From Deltaproteobacteria bacterium (GTDB lineage Bacteria; Desulfobacterota; Desulfuromonadia; Geobacterales; DSM-12255): a DNA stretch of 6,388 bases. Each line of letters opens with the position of its first letter. The stretch's first letter is position 1. A program made the translations under genes and the position numbers. Below the pieces are notes generated by a model. The model ran no database searches, had not been told where the DNA came from, and was given only the letters and a program-made list of their open reading frames with translations. Where the stretch lies: contig JAGFXN010000101.1 in the NCBI GenBank assembly GCA_017861215.1, forward strand, positions 1-6,388, in the 5' to 3' direction. Below are positions 1 through 6,346 of this stretch, one piece after another.

Positions 1-72
1 GATGCCGCCCGCGTCAGTCGCGACCTGGCCCGCTTCTTTTTGGAAAGAATACGCAAGGAAGGGTATTTTTGA
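1..72 (+). CDS. 3' end of an unidentified gene (partial)
   Basis: Reading from base 1 gives 23 sense codons and a TGA stop at 70-72. The peptide ends ...FFLERIRKEGYF and looks like an amphipathic, arginine-rich C-terminal helix. The start lies outside the window, so neither family nor function can be assigned. The stop is 57 bases before the next start codon and no terminator hairpin is seen between them, so this gene may be co-transcribed with the VWA/OmpA genes downstream. The fragment is too short to exclude a chance open frame, but a strong ribosome binding site just downstream and the same strand as all other genes make a real gene end plausible. Confidence 0.55.
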   Translation, partial: DAARVSRDLARFFLERIRKEGYF

Positions 73-113
73 GATGAATCCAGCCTGGAGGCATGGGCGA
101 ACACGGAACATAG

Positions 114-120
114 AAAGGAG
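114..120 (+). promoter_or_regulatory. Ribosome binding site of the 939-residue VWA/OmpA gene
   Basis: AAAGGAG lies 9 bases before the ATG at 130 and matches the anti-Shine-Dalgarno consensus well. The same GAAAGGAGAAT string, at the same spacing, precedes the paralogue at 3009, so the leader was duplicated with the gene. Confidence 0.85.
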
Positions 121-129
121 AATAAAATC

Positions 130-2949
130 ATGTTGATCCAACGTATTTTCTTCATGCTGGGTATCCTGCTGGCTTGCGGGACAGCCTTTGCCGCCGGCGA
201 GGCCGATTTGCGGATTACCTCTGTCAAGCCCGGCGTAACGGTGAAAATCGACAATGTCATGAGGGGCGGCAAACTGCTGATAAACGTTGTCGATTCGGCC
301 AACAAGCCGCTGTTCGGCCAGGGCCCCGCAGATTTCAGAGTGACGCAGGCAGGGCGGACGGCGAAAATCCTATCGGTGCAGCCGATCGCCGAGAGTCTGG
401 ATGTGCCCCGCAATATTGTCCTGGTGCTGGACAATTCCTATTCGATGGAAGAGCGCAACGCCGTAAAATCACTGCTTGCCGGTGTCGGCGAGCTGCTGAA
501 GACGGTCCGGCCGATCGACCGGGTGCAGATCGTCGTTTTTGACAGCAAACAGTCAATCAAGGTGGCCGGCCGTGAACTGCGCGTCAAGATCTTCGCGTCG
601 AGCCAGCCGGCGGAGCTGCTGGACTTTGTGGAGAAAGCCTACAGCACGAATGCCCTTACCGCCAAGACTGTCCTCTACGAAGCGATGCTGGCCGGCCTTG
701 ATCTTATCGGCAAGATGCCTGCCGGGGAACCCCGCTTCATGGTTGTCTTTACTGACGGTGAAGACCTGAACAGCTCCTATAATCGCGATGATGTCCTGAA
801 GGCAGCGCATGGCATCGAGGGTTTCAATGCCTATGCCATCGATTACATGGAGGGTGCGGCCATCGACAAGTTCCTGTCCAGATTTGCCAACGAGAACCGC
901 GGCCAGATCTGGAAGGCCGAGACGGAATCGAACCTGGTTGACATCTTCCAGAGTGTTGCTTCGAAAATGCAGTATTACTACGTAGTTACTTACCTGTTCC
1001 CGACCACGGGTACACTGGCCGTAGCCCCGGCCGCACTGACGTTTGATGAGATCCGCACGGCTGATGCCGTGGCGCCTGCCGCCAAGACGTCAAAAGCTCC
1101 GGCTGGAGGCGCACCGGCAACGGAGACCGCGCTTGTCGCCGGGATTGACGCCTCGGCGTTGACGCTGCGGCCGGTAATTGATTCTCCCTATGCCATTACC
1201 AGCTGGAAAGTTACCGTCAGCAACGCCAGGGGAACTGTGGCCGGCCTGGCAGGGGAGGGTGCTCCCGCGGCGGAACTGACCGTGCCGCTGCCGACTGCTG
1301 ACCTGCAGGCACTGGCTGCCGGCGGCGAACTTTCGGTAACAATGGCAGTTGAGGACGGCATGGGGCAGAGCCTGGTGCTGAACACCCTGCCGGTCAAGAT
1401 AAAAGTTGCCCAGACCCGGGCCAGCCTGGCAGTTGTTCCGGCAAGTCTGACGTTTGATGAGATCACTGTCCTCGGTGCGGCCCCGGACACCAGAATCAAC
1501 CAGTCCGTGCTGACGCTGCTGCCGGTAGTGGATAAGGCTTACGGGACCACCGGGTGGAAGGTTGCTGTCAGCAACGCCAGGGGAAGTGTGGCCGGTCTGG
1601 CAGGGGAGGGCGCACCGGCAGCGGAACTGAAGGTGCAGCTGCCGGTCGGAGATCCGCAGGCGCTGGCTGCCGGCGGTGATCTGGCAGTGAAGATGGAATT
1701 GCAGAACGCCAGGGGGCAGAACCTGGTGCTGAAGGCAGCGCCGGTCAAGGTCAATCTCCTGCAGACCCGTGCCGGTCTGGCAATTGCGCCGGCCAGCCTG
1801 ACCATCGAAGAAATCAAGACCATTGATGCTTCGCCAATGCTTGGGCAGATCTACTTTGACAAGGGGTCAAGCGAGATTCCCTCCCGGTATGTCCGTTTCA
1901 GCGGTGCCGAGGAAACAGCAGGTTTTGATGAGCAGAAGTTCCGCGATACGCTTGAAAAGTACTATCAACTGCTGAATATTGTCGGCAAGCGGCTGGTCGA
2001 TAATGCCGCGGCCACCATCAGGCTGGTCGGCTGCAACGACAATATCGGCGAGGAAAAGGGGAAGAAGACGCTTTCCAGCCAGCGCGCCGAAGCAGTGAAG
2101 AATTACCTGCAGACGGTCTGGAGCATTGCTCCCGAGAGGATGTCGATTGAGGCCCGCAACCTGCCGGTCACGCCCAGCACCAGCAAGTCCAGGGAAGGGC
2201 AGGCTGAAAACCGGCGGGTAGAGATTCAAGCGGCGGATCCGGCTATCCTAGCCCCGATCAGGAGCACCTACCTTACTACCCGTATCGATGCGCCGGCACT
2301 GACGTTAAGTCCGGACGTGGTTTCGCCCCACGGCATCGACAGCTGGACCATCACTGCCGCCAATTCCGCCGGGAAACTGGCTGATCTGTCCGGCAAAGGA
2401 GCCCCCGCGAAAGAGACAAAAATTCCGCTCCTTGGTGGCGGTGATCTGAAGGCGCTGGCAGAAGGCGGAGACATTTCGGTAAAAATGGCACTGCAGGACC
2501 GCAAGGGACAGCGCATGATGATCGCTCCGGCACCGGTCAAAGTCAACTTCATCGAAACCAGCAAGAGGCTTGCGCAAAAACAGGACCAACGGGTGCAGGA
2601 AAAATACGCCCTTATCCTGTTCGATTTTGACAAGGACACAATCGGCGGGGCCAACCAGGAGATCATCAACAAGATTGTGACGCGCCTTAAGGCACTGCCC
2701 CAGGCGAACGTCGAGATCGTCGGACACACCGACAATATCGGCAAGGAGGCTTATAATATCAAGCTCTCCGAGCGCCGGGCACTGGCAGTGAATAAACTGC
2801 TGGTGGCTGCCTACGGGGAAAAGCCCGGTGATCGCATCCGCCACTCGGGGGTCGGTCCGCACAGCCCGCTCTACGAAAACGTGTCGCCGGAAACCCGGTC
2901 GTTCAATCGCACGGTGACCATCACGCTGGAATATCTGAGCGCGGAGTAG
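130..2949 (+). CDS. Exported VWA-domain protein with two OmpA-like domains and three Ig-like modules (long paralogue)
   Basis: This 939-residue protein is predicted to be exported and bound to peptidoglycan. Residues 1-21 form a signal peptide, probably cut after AFA at 19-21. Residues 28-90 are a beta domain like the N-terminal part of VWFA-related acidobacterial proteins (TIGR03436-like). Residues 95-290 are a VWA domain with an intact metal site: D101, S103 and S105 (DNSYS), T180 and D209. Two Ig-like, FlgD-like modules follow (about 339-430 and 459-546). A divergent OmpA-like domain (about 570-705) keeps D637 and R652. A third Ig module (719-808) and a canonical OmpA domain (about 825-935; GHTD at 865-868, N876, R883) complete it. 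In both OmpA domains the Asp and Arg that bind diaminopimelate in OmpA are 15 residues apart. The start is fixed by AAAGGAG and the signal peptide. The gene is probably co-transcribed with its paralogue 59 bases downstream. Ligand and physiological role are unknown; adhesion or envelope anchoring is inferred. Confidence 0.92.
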   Translation: MLIQRIFFMLGILLACGTAFAAGEADLRITSVKPGVTVKIDNVMRGGKLLINVVDSANKPLFGQGPADFRVTQAGRTAKILSVQPIAESLDVPRNIVLVLDNSYSMEERNAVKSLLAGVGELLKTVRPIDRVQIVVFDSKQSIKVAGRELRVKIFASSQPAELLDFVEKAYSTNALTAKTVLYEAMLAGLDLIGKMPAGEPRFMVVFTDGEDLNSSYNRDDVLKAAHGIEGFNAYAIDYMEGAAIDKFLSRFANENRGQIWKAETESNLVDIFQSVASKMQYYYVVTYLFPTTGTLAVAPAALTFDEIRTADAVAPAAKTSKAPAGGAPATETALVAGIDASALTLRPVIDSPYAITSWKVTVSNARGTVAGLAGEGAPAAELTVPLPTADLQALAAGGELSVTMAVEDGMGQSLVLNTLPVKIKVAQTRASLAVVPASLTFDEITVLGAAPDTRINQSVLTLLPVVDKAYGTTGWKVAVSNARGSVAGLAGEGAPAAELKVQLPVGDPQALAAGGDLAVKMELQNARGQNLVLKAAPVKVNLLQTRAGLAIAPASLTIEEIKTIDASPMLGQIYFDKGSSEIPSRYVRFSGAEETAGFDEQKFRDTLEKYYQLLNIVGKRLVDNAAATIRLVGCNDNIGEEKGKKTLSSQRAEAVKNYLQTVWSIAPERMSIEARNLPVTPSTSKSREGQAENRRVEIQAADPAILAPIRSTYLTTRIDAPALTLSPDVVSPHGIDSWTITAANSAGKLADLSGKGAPAKETKIPLLGGGDLKALAEGGDISVKMALQDRKGQRMMIAPAPVKVNFIETSKRLAQKQDQRVQEKYALILFDFDKDTIGGANQEIINKIVTRLKALPQANVEIVGHTDNIGKEAYNIKLSERRALAVNKLLVAAYGEKPGDRIRHSGVGPHSPLYENVSPETRSFNRTVTITLEYLSAE
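1015..1425 (+). repeat. Inserted Ig-like module unit A (137 codons)
   Basis: This unit codes for residues 296-432 of the long paralogue. It begins with a boundary motif (LAVAPAALTFDEI) and continues through an Ala/Pro-rich linker into an Ig-like module. It is absent from the paralogue at 3009. It matches unit B downstream, but has about 20 extra residues in the linker (around 311-335, AVAPAAKTSKAPAGG and neighbours). Unit limits were set at the recurring CTGGC start of the boundary motif and may be off by a few codons. Confidence 0.8.
1426..1776 (+). repeat. Inserted Ig-like module unit B (117 codons)
   Basis: This unit codes for residues 433-549 and is a tandem copy of the preceding one. 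SNARG at residue 364 recurs at 481, an offset of 117 codons (351 bases). The DNA is also close: 19 bases at 1216-1234 recur exactly at 1567-1585, and the flanking bases differ at only a few sites. The boundary motif (LAVVPASLTFDEI) recurs again as LAIAPASLTIEEI at 550, where the sequence rejoins that of the short paralogue. Confidence 0.82.
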
Positions 2950-2992
2950 AACCAGAAACCAACGGTAGTGTCTTCAACCACACAAAAACAGG

Positions 2993-2999
2993 AAAGGAG
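2993..2999 (+). promoter_or_regulatory. Ribosome binding site of the 684-residue VWA/OmpA gene
   Basis: AAAGGAG ends 9 bases before the ATG at 3009. The ATG at 3001 hits a stop after four codons, which supports 3009 as the start. Motif and spacing are the same as in the leader of the upstream paralogue. Confidence 0.85.
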
Positions 3000-3008
3000 A
3001 ATGGAACC

Positions 3009-5063
3009 ATGCTAATGAAACGTATGTTCATGTTCGTGATTGCCCTGTTGACCTGCGGAACAGCCTTTGCCGCAGGCAAAGCCGATCTGCAGCTCAGCGT
3101 CGCCAGGCCGGGCGCAACGGCGACGGTCGATCAGATCATCTATGATGGCAAGTTGCTGGTAAGCGTTGCCGATGCCCAAAAAAACCCGCTGCTCGGGTTG
3201 ACTGCCGCGGACTTTTCATTGCAGCAGTCAGGCCGGACGGCGAAAATCCTTGGGGTACAGCCGATCGCCGAGGCCCAGGACGTACCCCGCAACATTGTCC
3301 TGGTGCTGGATAATTCCTATTCGATGGAAGAGCGCAATGCTGTCAATGACCTGCTTGGCGGCGTCTCTGAACTGCTGAAGACCGTCCGGCCGATCGACCG
3401 GGTGCAGCTGGTTGTTTTCGATAATAAAAAGTCGATTACCGTGGGCAGCCGCAAACTGCGCGTCCAGACGTTCAAATCGAGCAAGCCGGCCGAGTTGCAG
3501 GCTTTTGTGGAAAAGGCCTACAGCAAGGATGCCCTTACCACCAGAACGGTACTGTACGAAGGGATGCTTGCCGGTCTTGATCTCATCAGCAAGATGCCGG
3601 CCACGGAACCCAGGTTTCTGGTCGTCTTTTCCGACGGGGAGGACCTGAACAGTAAAGTCAAGCGCGAGGAGGTCCTGAAGGCGGCGCAGAAGCTCACCGG
3701 TTTCAACGCCTTTGCGATCGATTATATGGAGAGCAAGAAAGCCGACAAATTCCTGACCACGTTTGCCACCCAGAACCGCGGCCAGATCTGGAAAGCCGAT
3801 GCGGAGTCGAACCTTGTTACCGTCTTTCAGAACGTAGCCTCGAAAATGCAGTTTTTTTATGTGGTCAGTTATATTTTCCCGCCCAGCGGCAAAATGACTG
3901 TCGTTCCCGCCAGCGTGACGATCGAAGAGGTCAAAACAATCGATTCCTCACCCATGCTGGGTCATGTCTACTTTGACAAAGGTGCCAGTGAAATTCCCGC
4001 CCAATATGTCCGTTTTGCCGCGCCAGGGGAGACAACAGGTTTCGATGAGCAGAAGTTCGGCGATACGCGCGAAAAATACTTCCAGCTGCTGAATATCGTC
4101 GGCAAACGGCTGACCGTCAACAGCGCGGCCACGATTATGCTGGTCGGCTGCAATGACAACACCGGCGTGGAGAAGGGGAAGAAAAAACTTTCCGCGCAAC
4201 GTGCCGAGGCGGTGAAGAATTACCTGCAGACCGTCTGGAACATCGCTCCCGAGCGGATGACGATCGAGGCGCGCAACCTGCCGGCGATGCCGAGTTCCAT
4301 CAATCTCAAAGAGGGTCAGGCAGAAAACCGGCGGGTGGAAATCCGTTCGACAGAACCGTTGATCCTTGCACCGATCCGGAGCACCTACCTTGCGAACCGG
4401 ATCGATACGCCCGCACTGACGCTGCGGCCGGAGGTGGATGCACTCTACGGCATCGCCAGCTGGAAGATTACTGCCGTCAATACCTCCGGGACTCTGGCCA
4501 GCCTGTCCGGTAAAGGTGCTCCTCCAAAGGAAACAAAAATTCCGCTGGGTACTGGCGATCTCAAGGCTCTGGCCGGCGGCGGTGATATTACGGTGAAGAT
4601 GGAACTGCTGGACCGCAAGGGGCAGAGCGTGGTGCTTTCCCCGGATCCGGTCAAGGTCAATTTCATCCAGACCAGTCAGCGGCTTGCGCAGAAAGAGGGC
4701 GCCAAGGTCCAGGAGAAATACGCCCTGATCCTGTTCGATTTCAACAAGGCGACGATCAGCGGGGTCAATCAGGAGATCATCAACAGGATTGCGACCCGCA
4801 TCAAGGCGCTGCCCGAGGCTGGCGTCGAGATCGTCGGTCATACCGACAGCATCGGCAAGGAGGCTTACAACATCAAGCTTTCCCAGCGCCGGGCGCTGGA
4901 AGCCTATACGCAGCTGAAAGCTGCCGCTGGCGAAAAAGCCGCTGAGCGCATCCGCCATTCGGGGGTCGGTCCGAAAAATCCGCTGTATGAAAACAATTCG
5001 CCGGAAAACCGCGCCTTCAACCGCACGGTGACCATTACGCTGGAGTATATGAGTGCGGAGTAG
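3009..5063 (+). CDS. Exported VWA-domain protein with two OmpA-like domains and one Ig-like module (short paralogue)
   Basis: This 684-residue protein is the paralogue of the upstream gene and probably shows the ancestral layout. Residues 1-21 are a signal peptide (AFA at 19-21). Residues 28-90 are the beta domain that precedes the VWA domain. The VWA domain (95-290) has D101, S103, S105, T180 and D209 of the metal site. The divergent OmpA-like domain (about 316-450) has GCND at 380-383 and R398. One Ig-like, FlgD-like module covers 466-556. The C-terminal OmpA domain (about 570-680) has GHTD at 610-613, N621 and R628. It aligns with the upstream protein without gaps for about 295 residues, then resumes after that protein's 254-residue insertion; only one further single-residue gap is needed (PLGTGDLK against PLLGGGDLK). 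The gene ends 53 bases before a strong terminator, so it is probably last in the operon. Peptidoglycan anchoring is well supported by motif; the VWA partner is unknown. Confidence 0.92.
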   Translation: MLMKRMFMFVIALLTCGTAFAAGKADLQLSVARPGATATVDQIIYDGKLLVSVADAQKNPLLGLTAADFSLQQSGRTAKILGVQPIAEAQDVPRNIVLVLDNSYSMEERNAVNDLLGGVSELLKTVRPIDRVQLVVFDNKKSITVGSRKLRVQTFKSSKPAELQAFVEKAYSKDALTTRTVLYEGMLAGLDLISKMPATEPRFLVVFSDGEDLNSKVKREEVLKAAQKLTGFNAFAIDYMESKKADKFLTTFATQNRGQIWKADAESNLVTVFQNVASKMQFFYVVSYIFPPSGKMTVVPASVTIEEVKTIDSSPMLGHVYFDKGASEIPAQYVRFAAPGETTGFDEQKFGDTREKYFQLLNIVGKRLTVNSAATIMLVGCNDNTGVEKGKKKLSAQRAEAVKNYLQTVWNIAPERMTIEARNLPAMPSSINLKEGQAENRRVEIRSTEPLILAPIRSTYLANRIDTPALTLRPEVDALYGIASWKITAVNTSGTLASLSGKGAPPKETKIPLGTGDLKALAGGGDITVKMELLDRKGQSVVLSPDPVKVNFIQTSQRLAQKEGAKVQEKYALILFDFNKATISGVNQEIINRIATRIKALPEAGVEIVGHTDSIGKEAYNIKLSQRRALEAYTQLKAAAGEKAAERIRHSGVGPKNPLYENNSPENRAFNRTVTITLEYMSAE

Positions 5064-5105
5064 TCTGCAGCCGATCAGCAGCGCAGGATTTTCGCACGAT
5101 GAAAG

Positions 5106-5115
5106 GTAACGTTAC
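5106..5115. repeat. 10-base perfect palindrome
   Basis: GTAACGTTAC lies between the stop codon of the short paralogue and the terminator, directly before the terminator's A-rich foot. It could be chance or a protein-binding site; nothing else supports a role. Confidence 0.3.
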
Positions 5116-5158
5116 AAAGTAGAACCGTGGAGGGAAAGTTCCTCCACGGTTCTATTTT
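5116..5158 (+). terminator. Strong Rho-independent terminator, probably bidirectional
   Basis: A perfect 13-base stem (5121-5133, AGAACCGTGGAGG, with 5141-5153) has a 7-base loop, GAAAGTT. It extends outward through A-T pairs and one G-U pair to 5116 and 5158, about 18 pairs in all. A T-rich run follows on the + strand (TATTTTTA). The A-rich 5' foot gives a shorter T-run on the other strand, so it may also work in reverse. It closes the VWA/OmpA transcription unit and separates it from the gene at 5536. Confidence 0.92.
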
Positions 5159-5214
5159 TAAATCGAGGCGGAAAAGCATGCAAAGCAAGGCCGCTCTCCT
5201 CCTACGACCTTATT

Positions 5215-5378
5215 AACCGCGAGGAACGCAACCAGAAGTAGGCGCTTATAGGCGGGAACGCGAAGAAACCCTGAACAAAAAGGGTTAAACCTTGAAAAGC
5301 CATTGTGTTTCCTTTGCGTCCTTTCGTCTCGCCTAGAAGCGCCTACTTTAGGTGAGCGAACGCAGGAAGCGGGCGGTT
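5215..5378. repeat. Imperfect inverted-repeat intergenic element
   Basis: The core is a perfect 12-base inverted pair, AAGTAGGCGCTT at 5236-5247 and its complement at 5337-5348. Inside it, GGCG at 5251-5254 pairs with CGCC at 5330-5333, and GAAAC at 5265-5269 competes to pair with GTTTC at 5307-5311. A small central hairpin pairs AACCCT at 5267-5272 with AGGGTT at 5281-5286. At the outer ends AACCGC (5215-5220) matches GCGGTT (5372-5377). The style, with GCGAAGAAAC on one side and CCTTTGCGTCC on the other, resembles dispersed intergenic hairpin repeats of environmental bacteria. No open reading frame of note and no clear target-site duplication are seen. Whether it is a mobile-derived repeat or a single structured RNA cannot be decided from one copy. 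Confidence 0.6.
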
Positions 5379-5470
5379 CATGGTTTTGACTCAGTCTAAC
5401 ATGCCATAGCTGAAGATTGATACTAATCAGGAATGTTTTTTACAGGATCAAGTACCTGCCTCAGTAAAAC

Positions 5471-5498
5471 TTGAAAAAAACCGGTATGACAATAATTT
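5471..5498 (+). promoter_or_regulatory. Candidate sigma-70-type promoter of the gene at 5536
   Basis: TTGAAA at 5471-5476 and TAATTT at 5493-5498 are 16 bases apart in an AT-rich stretch just before the gene. A transcript would begin near 5505, leaving a leader of about 30 bases. The -10 box is a weak match. The rest of 5379-5535 shows no gene; TTGACT at 5386-5391 has no -10 box at proper spacing. Confidence 0.3.
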
Positions 5499-5525
5499 CT
5501 TCGTTTTGCATGACTAAATGATTGC

Positions 5526-5530
5526 AGGAG
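5526..5530 (+). promoter_or_regulatory. Ribosome binding site that sets the start at 5536
   Basis: AGGAG lies 5 bases before the ATG at 5536. The in-frame ATG at 5518 would place this motif inside the coding region, has no Shine-Dalgarno sequence of its own and would add MIAGDA before the signal peptide. The downstream start is therefore preferred. Confidence 0.75.
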
Positions 5531-5535
5531 ACGCA

Positions 5536-6252
5536 ATGATACTATTAAATGTCCGTTTCGCGGCCCTGGTGGCCGTACTGATCGGCAGCCTTGCGCTGCC
5601 GGTCTTTGCCCTGGACCCGACCGCTGCCGAGCACGCCGCCGCCATCAAGGCGCTCCTGGCGAAGAGTCAGACGGTTCTCCGCCACTATGCGTGGCTTGAA
5701 ACGACCGTGGTCAGCCTCAAGGGCGAGGAACAGTCACGCAAGCAAATGCGCTGTTTGTACGGCGCAGACGGGGTTGTTCGGAAGGAGCCCGTGCAACAAT
5801 CTGATCCGAAAGTAAAAAAACTCGCATCATTCGGCCGGAACACCGAAATAACAAAAAAACAAAAAGAGGAACTGGCGAATGTCATAGCGGATGCTGAAAA
5901 ACTCATCCACCAGTATGTCCCGTTGAACCAGAATGGAATTCAGGCGGCGGATAAAGAGGGCAAACTGAAGTACCAGCTGATAGAAACCGGCAAGCGTGGC
6001 CGCCTGACAATCAGGAATTTTCTGAAAAGCGGGGACAGTATCGACCTGGACATGGACCTGACCAATAACCGTCCGCTGCTGCTGAACATATTCAGTTACC
6101 TCAATTTTGAAGCGGAACCGGTATCTTTAGCCGCTTCGTTCGGAGCGCTCAACGGCACCACAATCTACACTGCGGAGACGGTGCTGGAAGTCAGGCGCAA
6201 GAGTCTTACCATCACGGTACAGAATTCCGGTTATCACAAAAAAAATCAGTAG
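5536..6252 (+). CDS. Secreted protein of unknown function, 238 residues
   Basis: No named family can be assigned with certainty. Residues 1-25 are a clear signal peptide (hydrophobic core at about 8-21, cleavage after VFA at 23-25), so the mature protein is periplasmic or secreted. The body begins with a helical stretch (about 28-55) ending in HYAWLET. A strand-rich stretch with KGEEQSRKQMRCLYGADG follows, then a lysine-rich helical stretch (about 90-125) and a beta-rich C-terminal half ending NSGYHK. This order (Y-x-W motif, KGE, RYDxDG-like stretch, KKKxE helix, GDS.D..MD..T, terminal NSxYxK) resembles uncharacterised exported proteins I recall from Acidobacteria and deltaproteobacteria; that link is from memory. 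A LolA-like beta fold is possible but unproven. The start at 5536 was chosen over 5518 because AGGAG lies 5 bases upstream. The gene follows a terminator, so it is likely a separate unit, perhaps shared with the gene starting 94 bases downstream. Confidence 0.85.
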   Translation: MILLNVRFAALVAVLIGSLALPVFALDPTAAEHAAAIKALLAKSQTVLRHYAWLETTVVSLKGEEQSRKQMRCLYGADGVVRKEPVQQSDPKVKKLASFGRNTEITKKQKEELANVIADAEKLIHQYVPLNQNGIQAADKEGKLKYQLIETGKRGRLTIRNFLKSGDSIDLDMDLTNNRPLLLNIFSYLNFEAEPVSLAASFGALNGTTIYTAETVLEVRRKSLTITVQNSGYHKKNQ

Positions 6253-6289
6253 GAGTCGGGCGGGCTGAGACGTCACTGACAAACGATCT

Positions 6290-6303
6290 CCTGCTGCAGC
6301 AGG
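6290..6303. repeat. 14-base perfect palindrome in the gap before the last gene
   Basis: CCTGCTGCAGCAGG is perfectly self-complementary and lies 43 bases before the start codon at 6347. With no loop and no T-run it is not a terminator. It could be a dyad operator or a small hairpin in the leader; a role is not shown. Confidence 0.35.
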
Positions 6304-6332
6304 TCGGAAACCGGTGGTTAAAATCGCACAGC

Positions 6333-6338
6333 AAGGAG
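6333..6338 (+). promoter_or_regulatory. Ribosome binding site of the gene at the window's right edge
   Basis: AAGGAG ends 8 bases before the ATG at 6347. The ATG at 6339, which abuts the motif, reaches a stop after five codons. This supports 6347 as a true start although only 14 codons are visible. Confidence 0.7.
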
Positions 6339-6346
6339 ATGGCACG

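Noticed and set aside
69..97. Possible promoter before the long paralogue (TTGAGA at 69-74)
   Set aside because: The sequence at proper spacing (CATGGG) is a poor -10 box, and the gene may instead be read from further upstream.
74..136. Tiny + strand frame of 20 codons between the first gene end and the long paralogue
   Set aside because: It has no ribosome binding site and overlaps the start of a well-supported gene in another frame.
1015..1776. Tandem repeat considered as a CRISPR array or mobile insertion
   Set aside because: The units are long, in frame, without spacers and code for the same protein module found elsewhere in both paralogues, so they are domain duplications.
2305..2862. 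Open frame of 185 codons on the - strand
   Set aside because: It is a shadow of the third Ig module and C-terminal OmpA domain of the + strand gene, with no recognisable domain.
3948..4958. Long open frame of 336 codons on the - strand, opposite the short paralogue
   Set aside because: It lies wholly inside a well-supported + strand gene. A similar shadow frame occurs opposite the matching part of the long paralogue (2305-2862), as expected from shared codon bias. No exported-protein or domain signal is seen in its translation.
5518..5535. Upstream in-frame ATG for the secreted protein
   Set aside because: It has no ribosome binding site before it, and the AGGAG at 5526-5530 fits the ATG at 5536, which also gives a normal signal peptide.
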